Shown here: piece after piece, positions 26,783 through 35,389 of the stretch
Position numbering within the stretch: position 1 is the first letter of the stretch
Layout: every line of letters begins with the position of its first letter
Assembly: GCA_026552855.1 (NCBI GenBank)
Contig: JAPMTX010000137.1
Coordinates: forward strand, 1 to 61,572
Length of the DNA stretch: 61,572 bases
Source: Candidatus Methanoperedens sp.
GTDB lineage: Archaea > Halobacteriota > Methanosarcinia > Methanosarcinales > Methanoperedenaceae
Direction of reading: 5' to 3'
Notes under the pieces: generated by a model
The model's database searches: none
The model's input: only the letters and a program-made list of their open reading frames with translations
Told to the model about the DNA's origin: nothing
Position numbers and translations under genes: made by a program

Positions 26783-28246
26783 TTAAGAATCACACCTCTC
26801 CTTGTTCGAGAAATCCGTCAGGTGTCCTGTTACCGATTTTACGCCTCTTTTTATAAATCTCAGGTCGTCCATGTTTCTGATAGACAGCAACCTTCTCAAT
26901 ATGTAGCCTGGAGTAAGGAATACTTTGTACAGCTCTTGCGTCAGCTCTTTGATTTCCTGTCCGGTCATGGGGCATTTCATGACAGGCTCACGCATATCAT
27001 ATCTATCCCAGTCCTCGGTCACAAGCCAGCCGTTTTCTTTACATTCTCGAAAGAGAGGTGTCCCGGGGTATGGAATAACTATTGTCGCCTGTAGCGTATC
27101 AGCCCACCCTTTTTTGAATATCTCCTGGGCAAGCTTTACTGTTCTGAGGGCATCAGTTTTCGTCTCCCACGGGTACCCCAGCATCACGGTCAAATGCGGG
27201 TCAAGCCCGGCGTTTTTAGCCATCCTGCATGCTTCGGGTATGTCCTTCACTTTTGTTCCTTTGTTGATCCGGTCAAGCGTACTCTGGTTTGCCGACTCAA
27301 CGCCATAGAGTATGAACCTGAATCCTGCCTTTGCCATCAGGTTGTAGTCATCCTGCCCCAGGGCGTTCACACGCATATTACAGTGTATATTGATTTTTGT
27401 ATTATATCCTCTCTCGATCATGCCTGTGCAGAACTTATGCAGCCACTTACCTGCAGGAAAAGAACCCGAATCATCCATTATCTCCTTCACTTTATATTTC
27501 TCAATAAGTATACCTATCTCATCAAGTAATTTCTCCGGGGTTCTTGTCCTGAAAGACGGATATGTGGTAGTCCAGGAGCAGAACGTGCATTTTCCCCACC
27601 AGCAGTCCCTCCCCACCATAGTGTAGGTGCCGGGCAGTTTTTTATAGTTGCCATTTTTTTCACTGTAGAGTATCCAGTTTGTCAGCTCCCTGTCTATGAA
27701 GGGAAGCATATTTAAATCATGATTAAGGGCGAATTTCCCTGTATTTTTTATCTCATCATTTTCCCTGTACCAGATCCCGGATTCCAGTTCTTTTCCGCCG
27801 ATCAGGTGATCAGCCAGGCTCAACAGGAGGAAATCGTAATCTCCTCCCGTAAGGATGTAGTCGGTTTTACAGTTTTCCATAGATTCCTGCGGATGAGCTG
27901 TCACATGGTCTCCCATTAACGCTATTTTTGTATCTGGCATCAGGCTCTTCAGGTCATCTATAATGTTCCAGTGTCTCTGTATCACTGGCGTTTTTGTCTC
28001 TATGGCGATTATATCCGGCGCACGCCGTTGAATATCTCTGCGCCATTCCGTGTATGTTTTATTTTCTGCAATTCCGTCATCCCATACGACCTCATATCCC
28101 CCTGCTTTCAGCAGCGTAGCTGCATAAGCAGGAACCATCGGGTATATGTATGTCGGGCTGTTGAACCACTGGAACTGTCTGTTTTGACCCAGCAGCGGAG
28201 TTCCCTTCGGGCTCTCAAGAGGCGGGTAGGAGATCGCGATCTTCAT
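26783..28246 (-). CDS. Radical SAM protein with N-terminal B12-binding-like domain, copy 5 (CX4CX2C motif)
   Basis: The product has 487 residues from ATG 28246, preceded by GAGAGGTG; a GTG two codons upstream would overlap the previous stop. The N-terminal cobalamin-type domain has SPTYIYPMVPAYAATLLKAGGYEVVWDDG and IALMGDHVTAHPQ. The cluster motif is C215, C220, C223 (GRDCWWGKCTFCSW), so the first spacing is four rather than three residues, as in a known sub-branch of B12-type radical SAM proteins. GVESANQSTLDRINKG follows. This copy is clearly divergent from the other four and may do a different reaction. It follows the GT2 gene at 28249 without a gap. Confidence 0.87.
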   Translation of the reverse strand: MKIAISYPPLESPKGTPLLGQNRQFQWFNSPTYIYPMVPAYAATLLKAGGYEVVWDDGIAENKTYTEWRRDIQRRAPDIIAIETKTPVIQRHWNIIDDLKSLMPDTKIALMGDHVTAHPQESMENCKTDYILTGGDYDFLLLSLADHLIGGKELESGIWYRENDEIKNTGKFALNHDLNMLPFIDRELTNWILYSEKNGNYKKLPGTYTMVGRDCWWGKCTFCSWTTTYPSFRTRTPEKLLDEIGILIEKYKVKEIMDDSGSFPAGKWLHKFCTGMIERGYNTKINIHCNMRVNALGQDDYNLMAKAGFRFILYGVESANQSTLDRINKGTKVKDIPEACRMAKNAGLDPHLTVMLGYPWETKTDALRTVKLAQEIFKKGWADTLQATIVIPYPGTPLFRECKENGWLVTEDWDRYDMREPVMKCPMTGQEIKELTQELYKVFLTPGYILRRLLSIRNMDDLRFIKRGVKSVTGHLTDFSNKERCDS

Positions 28247-28248
28247 TT

Positions 28249-29223
28249 TCACCTCTCCAGTTCCCTTGCTGCCAGTCCGCGAAGAAAGTATATGCCGTAT
28301 ATGATATGTGTTGCTATAGTTCCTGTAAAAACCAGTGGCAAAAGCAGTAAGTTCTTTCCATAGGCGGTAGCCATCAAAGAAACAATCAGAGCTGCAAACA
28401 GGTAGATAAAGAGCAGGAAAATATATAGAACCCGGACAGAGTTATCAATAAATAGGAAGATAATCCCTGATATTACGAAAAGTACGAACATCGAAGGGAT
28501 GAAATAGCTCAGGCGCAGAGAAGTTTCGGGAAACCGTTTTGCGAAAAAACCGCGGTGTAAGCCGAACCTGGATACTTGCTGTAAGTGCTTCGCGAACAGC
28601 GATCTTCTGTGGTGAAAGACCACTACGTCCGGCGCTTCTATCATCCTTTTTCCGGTTTTTTTTATCCCAAGGCATATCAGTGTATCCTCACCAGGCCAGT
28701 ATTTCTCATCCCAGCCGCCGGTCTCTTCCAGGACCGACCTGCGGGCAATGAAATTACACGAATGGATATCATCTGAAGCACGGCACCTGCCTGTATCGTA
28801 CCTGTTCGCAAGACCACCGACCATGAAGGAAGAAAGAATATACCCGCCAGCCTTTTGCATAACTGAGTCTTTCTCAGGCGTTAAGCCTGGACCTCCGACT
28901 GCCCCGATACCGGGGTCGCTGAAATATCTCACGGCATTTTTAAGCCAGTCCCTCTTCGGGTAGGCATCTGAATCTATGAATGCCAGCAGTTCACTGTCCG
29001 AGTTTTCAAGCCCGATATTCCTTTTCCTGCCTGGAGAGACTTCACCTGTCGGGATTATCCTTATACCTGGTATTAAAGTAGAACCATGATCATGCAGCAC
29101 TATTATCTCGAAGTTCCCGTATTCAAGCTCTGAGCACTTATCGATACATTCCAGCGTGAGTATATCGATATCCTTGCATGCAATAATGATAGATACCTTT
29201 GGATTCATTTGATTATACTCCAT
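28249..29223 (-). CDS. Glycosyltransferase, GT2 family with C-terminal membrane helices
   Basis: The 324-residue product begins MEYNQMNPKVSIIIACKD; the second Met (29208) is also a possible start. GT2 features are the nucleotide region FEIIVLHDHGS, ISPGRKRNIGLENSDSELLAFIDSDAYPKRDWL with the metal-binding DSD, and AVGGPGLTP followed by WDEKYWPGEDTLICL. The C-terminus has three hydrophobic segments (FIPSMFVLFVISGIIFLF, LYIFLLFIYLFAALIVSLMA, LLPLVFTGTIATHIIYGIYFL). It is a membrane-bound transferase that probably acts on a polyprenyl-linked acceptor. The stop is directly followed by the start of the radical SAM copy 5. Confidence 0.85.
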   Translation of the reverse strand: MEYNQMNPKVSIIIACKDIDILTLECIDKCSELEYGNFEIIVLHDHGSTLIPGIRIIPTGEVSPGRKRNIGLENSDSELLAFIDSDAYPKRDWLKNAVRYFSDPGIGAVGGPGLTPEKDSVMQKAGGYILSSFMVGGLANRYDTGRCRASDDIHSCNFIARRSVLEETGGWDEKYWPGEDTLICLGIKKTGKRMIEAPDVVVFHHRRSLFAKHLQQVSRFGLHRGFFAKRFPETSLRLSYFIPSMFVLFVISGIIFLFIDNSVRVLYIFLLFIYLFAALIVSLMATAYGKNLLLLPLVFTGTIATHIIYGIYFLRGLAARELER

Positions 29224-29261
29224 TACTGAAGAGCCTTTTCTGAGCCTGGAGCGGGACAGGA

Positions 29262-30074
29262 TTATTTTACTTTAGGCTTGCTGACTGCTTTAATGTAATC
29301 AGATAATAGCTCATTATTACGCTTCAATAAAGGCGTATTCGTGTCATAATATTTTAGTATTTTCATTCGGTAAAATACAGCACTTGTATCCAGCAGCATG
29401 TTCCATATGGCTTTCATGTTCACATGGCTGCTGAAGCTCATATTTACTTCGATTGGTGATTCTATTATTTTGTAACCCAGCCTGTGTGCATTTGCCAGAA
29501 TCTCGATATCAAAGGCATATCGTTTAACCAGCACTTTGGGCAATACATCTACCAGTACCTCTCTTTTATAAAGCTTAAGACCAACCTGAGTATCTTTTAC
29601 AGGTAAACCAAAGAGCGTCCTTACAAGGAGATAGTACATTTCACTGAGTATTTTTCTCAGAAGGGGATAGCTGACCTTTGATTCCGGGTGCCTCTTTGAA
29701 CCTACAACAACATCAACATCATATTTTTCCATATACTCCATCATCTTGGGTATCTGTCTTGGATGCAGGTTAAGATCTGCATCAATAAATGCAATTACAT
29801 CACCTGTTGCATACCGGAACCCACTTTTCACGGCATATCCCTTGCCCTGGTTGCCTCCATAGGTTACTATCCGCACATCCGGATTCTTTTTTGCAAAATC
29901 CTGTACTTTTTCAAGGGTACCGTCAAGGCTGCCATCATCTACCACTATTACCTCGGGCTTTATATCGCCCAAGGACGAGATGCACTCCTTAAGGGTATCC
30001 AGGATTATCCTGTTTTCATTATAAGCAGGTATTACCACCGAAAGTCTCTCTATCAATTTTTTTTCACCCATCAT
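29262..30074 (-). CDS. Polyprenyl-phosphate glycosyltransferase, GT2 family (DPM1-like, soluble)
   Basis: The product is 270 residues with LSVVIPAYNENRIIL, VIVVDDGSLDGTL, GNQGKGYAVKSGFRYATGDVIAFIDADLNLHP (metal-binding DAD) and the late GLKLYKREVL and RYAFDIEILANAHRLGY motifs that define the dolichyl-phosphate mannose/glucose synthase branch. There are no membrane helices, as in the shortest DPM1 enzymes. It would load a hexose onto the archaeal polyprenyl phosphate for the extracytoplasmic GT-C enzymes. It is one of three DPM-like genes in the window (with 953 and 39042), so several lipid-linked donors may be made. Confidence 0.87.
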   Translation of the reverse strand: MMGEKKLIERLSVVIPAYNENRIILDTLKECISSLGDIKPEVIVVDDGSLDGTLEKVQDFAKKNPDVRIVTYGGNQGKGYAVKSGFRYATGDVIAFIDADLNLHPRQIPKMMEYMEKYDVDVVVGSKRHPESKVSYPLLRKILSEMYYLLVRTLFGLPVKDTQVGLKLYKREVLVDVLPKVLVKRYAFDIEILANAHRLGYKIIESPIEVNMSFSSHVNMKAIWNMLLDTSAVFYRMKILKYYDTNTPLLKRNNELLSDYIKAVSKPKVK

Positions 30075-30169
30075 GTTCAGTAGATATTTTATAGGATATA
30101 TAAACTTTTTTCTCAGAATATTTTCTCAATATTATGGTAAGAGGATACTGTGGCTTTAAGTTAAGCATC

Positions 30170-31396
30170 TTATTTCCTCGGTACTACTAAAGCCATACCT
30201 GTAAAAAGCATAATAAAGAGAATTGCCAGTATTTTGACCACGGTAAACAGGGTATCATGGAATGAACTTAAGACTAAGACCTCAAGGAGGAGTACGCCTG
30301 TGATTATATAGAGGAACCTGAAGTTTTTAACAGCCATACTGTACATTATGATTATATAGGCAAGGGAAAAGAACATGAGCGCTACCCCGAACAATCCTAT
30401 GATCTCGGTTGTCCCTGCGTACTCCCTGCCGAACAGCATACCCACTACAAAGGCTGGAGAAAACCAGTATATGAATATTGCAGGTGCTGTTATCATGAAG
30501 GTGTAAAACAGGCTATTCCTCAGTACTTCGATTGTTTTTTCTTTCCTGATATGTAGCTCCGAAACCTTCGGGAACATTACCGTGGCAATCGCGCCCGTGA
30601 CAAAGAAGATGATTTTTGAGAGCAGCGATGCTGCCGAATAGTATCCGGTATCTGCCGCACTGAAATAATGTTTTACCAGGACTACGTCGATATTCGAGAT
30701 TAACGTTATAACCAGTAATGTGATCAATACCGGCAGAGAATACTTCAGAATTTCCCTGTTCTTTGTTCTGATCGATATTGTTTTTGAAATAAACCGTAAT
30801 GGTATCAGCGCGAAAAGGAATGCAAGAAGAGGCGATACGAACAGTGCCAGCAGTGCACCATTAACACCCAATCCGAAATAGACGAACAGAACGCCGAATA
30901 CCAGCTTGAATGCAGCAGCAAGTATGCCGTTCAACCCTGCCTGGGTAAAGTTCTGAAGCCCCTGTAGCGTCCCCACTGCTATCTGGTAAACGGCTGAAAT
31001 AAGGAATATCAGACCGATGATAAGAACCGGGATATTTGAACCTATATTGAGAAATGAGGATATTGCACTGCTGGCAATACCGATAAGGATGAAACCCAGG
31101 AGCCCAAAGATGAAAAGTTTTTTAATAGAATCGATGAGAAGAAATTTTAGTTTTCCGTACTCGGATTTTGCTTTATACTCGGAGGCAAATAGTGCGATTG
31201 TTGTTACTATGGTGCCTGCAGGGACAGAGGTGATATAAAGCAATGAGACTAAAGCACTGAACTCCCCATAGCCTTCCGGGCTTAGCGCCCTTCCCATATA
31301 AAGCTGGAAAAGGTAGTTGAATAATCCACCAATCACTGTGGCTGTTAATATAATGCTGCTATGCCTCAGCAGGCTCTTATCGATTTTAAAATGCAT
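30170..31396 (-). CDS. Wzx-type lipid-linked oligosaccharide flippase (MOP superfamily), copy 1
   Basis: The 408-residue protein has about twelve hydrophobic helices and begins with SSIILTATVIGGLFNYLFQLYMGRALSPEGYGEFSALVSLLY, the GRxLxPxxYGxF phrase of polysaccharide flippases. HYFSAADTGYYSAASLLSKIIFFVTGAIATVMFPKVSELH is the matching phrase in the second half. These proteins move polyprenyl-diphosphate oligosaccharides across the membrane. It is shorter at the C-terminus than many Wzx proteins. It lies 10 bases downstream of the large GT-C-like gene at 31406, suggesting a shared unit. A second flippase lies at 35386. Confidence 0.87.
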   Translation of the reverse strand: MHFKIDKSLLRHSSIILTATVIGGLFNYLFQLYMGRALSPEGYGEFSALVSLLYITSVPAGTIVTTIALFASEYKAKSEYGKLKFLLIDSIKKLFIFGLLGFILIGIASSAISSFLNIGSNIPVLIIGLIFLISAVYQIAVGTLQGLQNFTQAGLNGILAAAFKLVFGVLFVYFGLGVNGALLALFVSPLLAFLFALIPLRFISKTISIRTKNREILKYSLPVLITLLVITLISNIDVVLVKHYFSAADTGYYSAASLLSKIIFFVTGAIATVMFPKVSELHIRKEKTIEVLRNSLFYTFMITAPAIFIYWFSPAFVVGMLFGREYAGTTEIIGLFGVALMFFSLAYIIIMYSMAVKNFRFLYIITGVLLLEVLVLSSFHDTLFTVVKILAILFIMLFTGMALVVPRK

Positions 31397-31405
31397 TTTA
31401 CCCTC

Positions 31406-33136
31406 TTAACCAATCGGCTCCAGGATCAGTGTATTATTAAATTCTTTCACGAGATTGAACCCGGAAGTATTGATGTTTCTTCCTACCAGATCTGTATGCA
31501 CTATAGCATACCTGACATCCATTGCCTTTAATTTACCCGCCGGGCTTGTCTGATTAATCCCGGCAAAGCTTCTCATGACTCCTGCCATGCCGCCATTTAT
31601 CAATTTTTTCTTATGGACACGCTGGTAGAATAGATATCTGTAGTGTATGATCTCCTCCTTACCAGGCGGGATTATCAGGGGATACTCTATGACCGTAAAA
31701 TCTCCCTTCTGGCTTGCAAGCCAGAGATACTCATCCGGGATCTTGATTTCAGTTGTATGGTATTCGTATTCATGCTGGTCGAAAGGGAAAACCTGTTCCG
31801 GTCTTTTTACCTGGCTTATATTAGACGGGACCGGCGCAAATTCAAACAAAATAATCAGGATCGTTGATACAATAAATAATAACTTCCATTTTTGTACTTT
31901 CTCTTGCAGGAGGTACTTGATGCTTATCCCGGATAATATGGATGCAGATACCATTATTATGACATCGAATCTTGCCATTACGCGGAAGGACTGGGTGACC
32001 TGGTACAGAAGGTATGAGAGGGAGAACGGTACCTTTATGCCATCAATTGGTAAATATGCCGGAAGCATAAAACCCAGAGCCAGTAACCCAAGAAGGATAA
32101 AAATAACAACTACGGGATACTCATCTGTTTTTTTATTTTTTAGGTATTTAAATGCGGCGTAAACTGAAAGAACCAGGGGAATATAACCTGTATACAGGAC
32201 CTGCTCTATCGGATTACTGCCATACAGATGCGATAGAACGAATTTTTGGACATAGCCGCCGAATACCGGATGGTATATTGGCGGAAGAAAGAAATCCCAT
32301 GGCTTTGCCGAATAAACAAGAAGCTCGTATATATCACGTTTCGGTACTGCATCCTGTGATGAAACCAATGCAGCTCTGACTAAAAAGTAATAAACAAGCA
32401 GGAACGTACCAAAAAGTATAGAAGATATGATTCCTGCGATTTTCAGATTTTTCATGTTGAAGCATTGGAACAAATTCTTAATGATATATAACCTGGAGGT
32501 GTATATCCGATATAAAATATAAACCGATATCGAAAGCACAATAAATAACGCATAATATGCATTGGAGAATATTACTAACGTAAGGAAAATCCCAAAAATA
32601 GCTGCGTTTTTATAACTTCTCTCTCTATCTAATTTGAACATATACAAAAGACAGAACGGGATCCACTGTGTCTGGGCAAAATCCACATGGTCCATAGCCT
32701 GGGCCATATGGTAGGGGGAGAACGCGAATATTATACCGGATACAAGAGATGCATATTTGTTCTTAATCAGATAATAGGCTAAAGCATACATTCCTATACC
32801 TGACAATATGAAGGACAGGAGAATCAGAAAATTATACGAAAAAACTTCACCGAAGAACATTGTAAAAGGAAGCGACAGTAAACCTACCACTGGTGTGGGA
32901 ATCGACATATAAATCCCGGTCGGAGCTCCTACAAGGGGTGACATCAGAGGAGAGATGTTGAGTTCAAAAATCGAATACTTTAGCCACCAGATCCACCATA
33001 TACCGCCGAAAGGATCGCCAGGATATCCATAGAAACTAGTTGTCATATTAAAAGCGATCGGGTATGTAAATAAAACAGTAATGGCAGCCAGGATCACTGT
33101 GGCATAAAAATAATGGTTAATAAATCTCTTGACCAT
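31406..33136 (-). CDS. Polytopic membrane protein, GT-C/YfhO-like
   Basis: The product has 576 residues with about eleven hydrophobic helices in residues 10-420, and a C-terminal soluble part (from about 430, EFAPVPSNISQVKRPE) of 140 residues. The first outer loop is unusual in being aromatic (YGYPGDPFGGIWWIWWLKYS), with one acidic residue. FAFSPYHMAQAMDHVDFAQTQWIPF is a conserved-looking loop of this kind of GT-C protein. The family is not recognised beyond this level. It probably transfers a sugar outside the membrane; a polymerase-like role is another possibility. It is located between a flippase gene and the repeat protein gene. Confidence 0.68.
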   Translation of the reverse strand: MVKRFINHYFYATVILAAITVLFTYPIAFNMTTSFYGYPGDPFGGIWWIWWLKYSIFELNISPLMSPLVGAPTGIYMSIPTPVVGLLSLPFTMFFGEVFSYNFLILLSFILSGIGMYALAYYLIKNKYASLVSGIIFAFSPYHMAQAMDHVDFAQTQWIPFCLLYMFKLDRERSYKNAAIFGIFLTLVIFSNAYYALFIVLSISVYILYRIYTSRLYIIKNLFQCFNMKNLKIAGIISSILFGTFLLVYYFLVRAALVSSQDAVPKRDIYELLVYSAKPWDFFLPPIYHPVFGGYVQKFVLSHLYGSNPIEQVLYTGYIPLVLSVYAAFKYLKNKKTDEYPVVVIFILLGLLALGFMLPAYLPIDGIKVPFSLSYLLYQVTQSFRVMARFDVIIMVSASILSGISIKYLLQEKVQKWKLLFIVSTILIILFEFAPVPSNISQVKRPEQVFPFDQHEYEYHTTEIKIPDEYLWLASQKGDFTVIEYPLIIPPGKEEIIHYRYLFYQRVHKKKLINGGMAGVMRSFAGINQTSPAGKLKAMDVRYAIVHTDLVGRNINTSGFNLVKEFNNTLILEPIG

Positions 33137-33145
33137 ATTAGCCTT

Positions 33146-35389
33146 TTACCATTCTGTCGCGTAGCTTCCAGTCCCAAAGTGTTTTTTGAGATATCTCAGG
33201 ATTAAAAACACGAACAATAGCCCAAGTATAAAAGCTGCAATTGCGCCATAGAATCCGATCAGTTCGAAACCTGCGGCTACCAGCGATGAGAGCATCATTA
33301 TTATAGATGCTGTTTTTATTAGGAACATGATAACGGAAAAGTCCTGAAACTGGAAGATTCTCTTTACTCTTTCGCTCTGCCCAACCAGTCTCAGCGATAC
33401 GCCGAATACCAGCAGGAAGTATGCCAGTATCGCGCTGACCTCTGCAAAAGTCCGGTTCAGTAGAAGTATGAACGGGGTTATTACAAGTACAATGAGCGCT
33501 TCAAGAATAAATAGTGAGGAGGCTGGCGTTTTTTCAAAAAGTTCTATTGCTAAGCCGCCCATCGTCCGGATAGTGATTTTATCCTTCCCCAACAGCCTCG
33601 GGATGAAATTAAAGAACCCTTCCTTCGACAGTGTGTACATTCCAAGGATGAAGAGTATAAGTTGGGATAAAGCCACAGCACTGAGCAATCCTACAGCCTC
33701 GGATTCCCTCAGGTTCATGTTTATTTTGTTCATCCCGGGGAACATATTTGCATCTATCAGGTAGGTGCTTCGCATCTCCTGCGTATCTATTAGTTCCATA
33801 TTCTGCTCAGATAACTCTTTAAATAAAGGTATGGTGTATGCTACTGGATTATAAGATATGTCTCCCTGATTCTTGTTGTCGACCAGTATCGTATCTAACG
33901 GTATCTCATATATCTTAGTGTTGCTGGGGTCGTTCTTCGCTTTCTCCGCATTTACCAGTCTTAGCATCTTGCTGGTCTGAACTGTAGTGGAGCCTATGTC
34001 TCCTCTGGATACTGTAATTGTCATTGTGCTTTCGTGCAGGTCATTGAAGTTTTTACTTAAATGTACATGCAGTAGGAGATCCACAGAAGAAAAACTTTTA
34101 TCGTATGTTACTAGTTTTTTTATAAGTATCGTGTTGCCTCCAATTGTCGGTTTCTCTATGTTGCCGGATATACTTTTTATCTCAGCACTGGTTATGGTCA
34201 TATCTTTTAACGTTATATCAGTCCAGTCTGATGTGGTTTCGATATGAAGAGGAATTGTTTTTTCTTCGTATTTCTTCTCTTTAGTCCGGTCAAAAGAGAC
34301 CATATCTCCTTCAATAGCAGACGAGAGATGTTTAGTGTCCAAAGGGTAAGAGACTGACCCGTTCGTGCTTTTTCCGATGCTGGCGAAATCATATGTAGCA
34401 AGACCTACAACAGCATACCCCGGATCGTTCTTGGTAATTATAATATTAGACGGAGCATCAGTTACCCCAAGATCAACCAGATATCTGGCTTTTCTGTAGC
34501 TGTCACCCGAATGAGAGTAGTTAAGCAGTATAGAATTTTCCTCGATCATTGAGTCTGTTAGGTTCTGCCCATTCACTTCTACAGGGTTTACTTTTCTCAG
34601 GTAAAGTCCCTGGAACTCTATTTGTGTCTTGTTCGAGGTTGTTTCGATTATTAATGGAATATTCCTCAATAATACGCTGGCTGCTGTCTGGTTATTTTCC
34701 AGGGTTAACTCACCGATTATCACTCTGGTCATGCCATTATCAGCTTTCTCCAGGGTGATGCCGGGCATGGGAGTATCAAGGGACATATCTATTAGGAACC
34801 TGGCACTTCCATAGCTTGTATCGTTCACCCCTACTTTTGCAAGAGTTATGCTCTTTGTCCCTATGATTGGCTCTCTCATCGCAATACCTTTTATATCAAG
34901 TATCGCAGCATTCCTGATTGTTGCACCATCTAAATCGATTTTAGTCCAGTCTGAGGTCGTCTCTATAGTTACAGGTACTTGCAATGGTTTTTTATTATTC
35001 CTGTACTCTCCTGTTTTATCGATGGTAACACTAGCCTCTCCTGTGTAGTCCTTTGTAATCCCAAGCTCAACGTTCTCATAAAATATTCTAAGTTCCAGCT
35101 TAAGTCGGATTGTTTCCGGAATGCCGTCGTTTTTGTATTTGCTTATCATTATCTCGGATGAGTCCATTATAGGAACCATCAAGCCATCTGCCTTGTCAAG
35201 TATTTCGTACTTCTGGACAGACGCCCCGTTAAAAGAGACCACAGCCCAGTCCGAAGTAGTAGATATTGTCACGATTATTGACGAAGTCTTTATTTCGTGT
35301 TTTCCGTCTACGGTCAGATTATTCGCAGCAATATTCAAAGGAATTAAAAGAACAAACATCAGAGCTAGAATTAAGATTTTTGTATTCAT
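33146..35389 (-). CDS. Secreted, membrane-anchored protein with four unrecognised ectodomain repeats
   Basis: The 747-residue product has a signal peptide or first membrane anchor (residues 5-22), then a long outer region and five C-terminal hydrophobic helices (about 566-586, 624-644, 648-668, 684-705, 708-732). The outer region has four copies of a roughly 95-residue unit at about 30-125, 136-232, 244-333 and 378-472. Each starts with an IETTSDWTxIxLxG-like strand and ends in a beta-rich, Asp/Ser-containing stretch. Spacing is about 106, 108 and 134. Several N-x-S/T sequons are present. I do not recognise the family. Its place between two flippases and GT-C genes suggests a role in glycan assembly or attachment at the cell surface, but this is inference. 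Confidence 0.75.
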   Translation of the reverse strand: MNTKILILALMFVLLIPLNIAANNLTVDGKHEIKTSSIIVTISTTSDWAVVSFNGASVQKYEILDKADGLMVPIMDSSEIMISKYKNDGIPETIRLKLELRIFYENVELGITKDYTGEASVTIDKTGEYRNNKKPLQVPVTIETTSDWTKIDLDGATIRNAAILDIKGIAMREPIIGTKSITLAKVGVNDTSYGSARFLIDMSLDTPMPGITLEKADNGMTRVIIGELTLENNQTAASVLLRNIPLIIETTSNKTQIEFQGLYLRKVNPVEVNGQNLTDSMIEENSILLNYSHSGDSYRKARYLVDLGVTDAPSNIIITKNDPGYAVVGLATYDFASIGKSTNGSVSYPLDTKHLSSAIEGDMVSFDRTKEKKYEEKTIPLHIETTSDWTDITLKDMTITSAEIKSISGNIEKPTIGGNTILIKKLVTYDKSFSSVDLLLHVHLSKNFNDLHESTMTITVSRGDIGSTTVQTSKMLRLVNAEKAKNDPSNTKIYEIPLDTILVDNKNQGDISYNPVAYTIPLFKELSEQNMELIDTQEMRSTYLIDANMFPGMNKINMNLRESEAVGLLSAVALSQLILFILGMYTLSKEGFFNFIPRLLGKDKITIRTMGGLAIELFEKTPASSLFILEALIVLVITPFILLLNRTFAEVSAILAYFLLVFGVSLRLVGQSERVKRIFQFQDFSVIMFLIKTASIIMMLSSLVAAGFELIGFYGAIAAFILGLLFVFLILRYLKKHFGTGSYATEW

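Noticed and set aside
3830-28246. Assigning the five radical SAM proteins as B12-dependent methylases
   Set aside because: No DxHxxG motif and no visible methylase signature; the family includes many other reactions.
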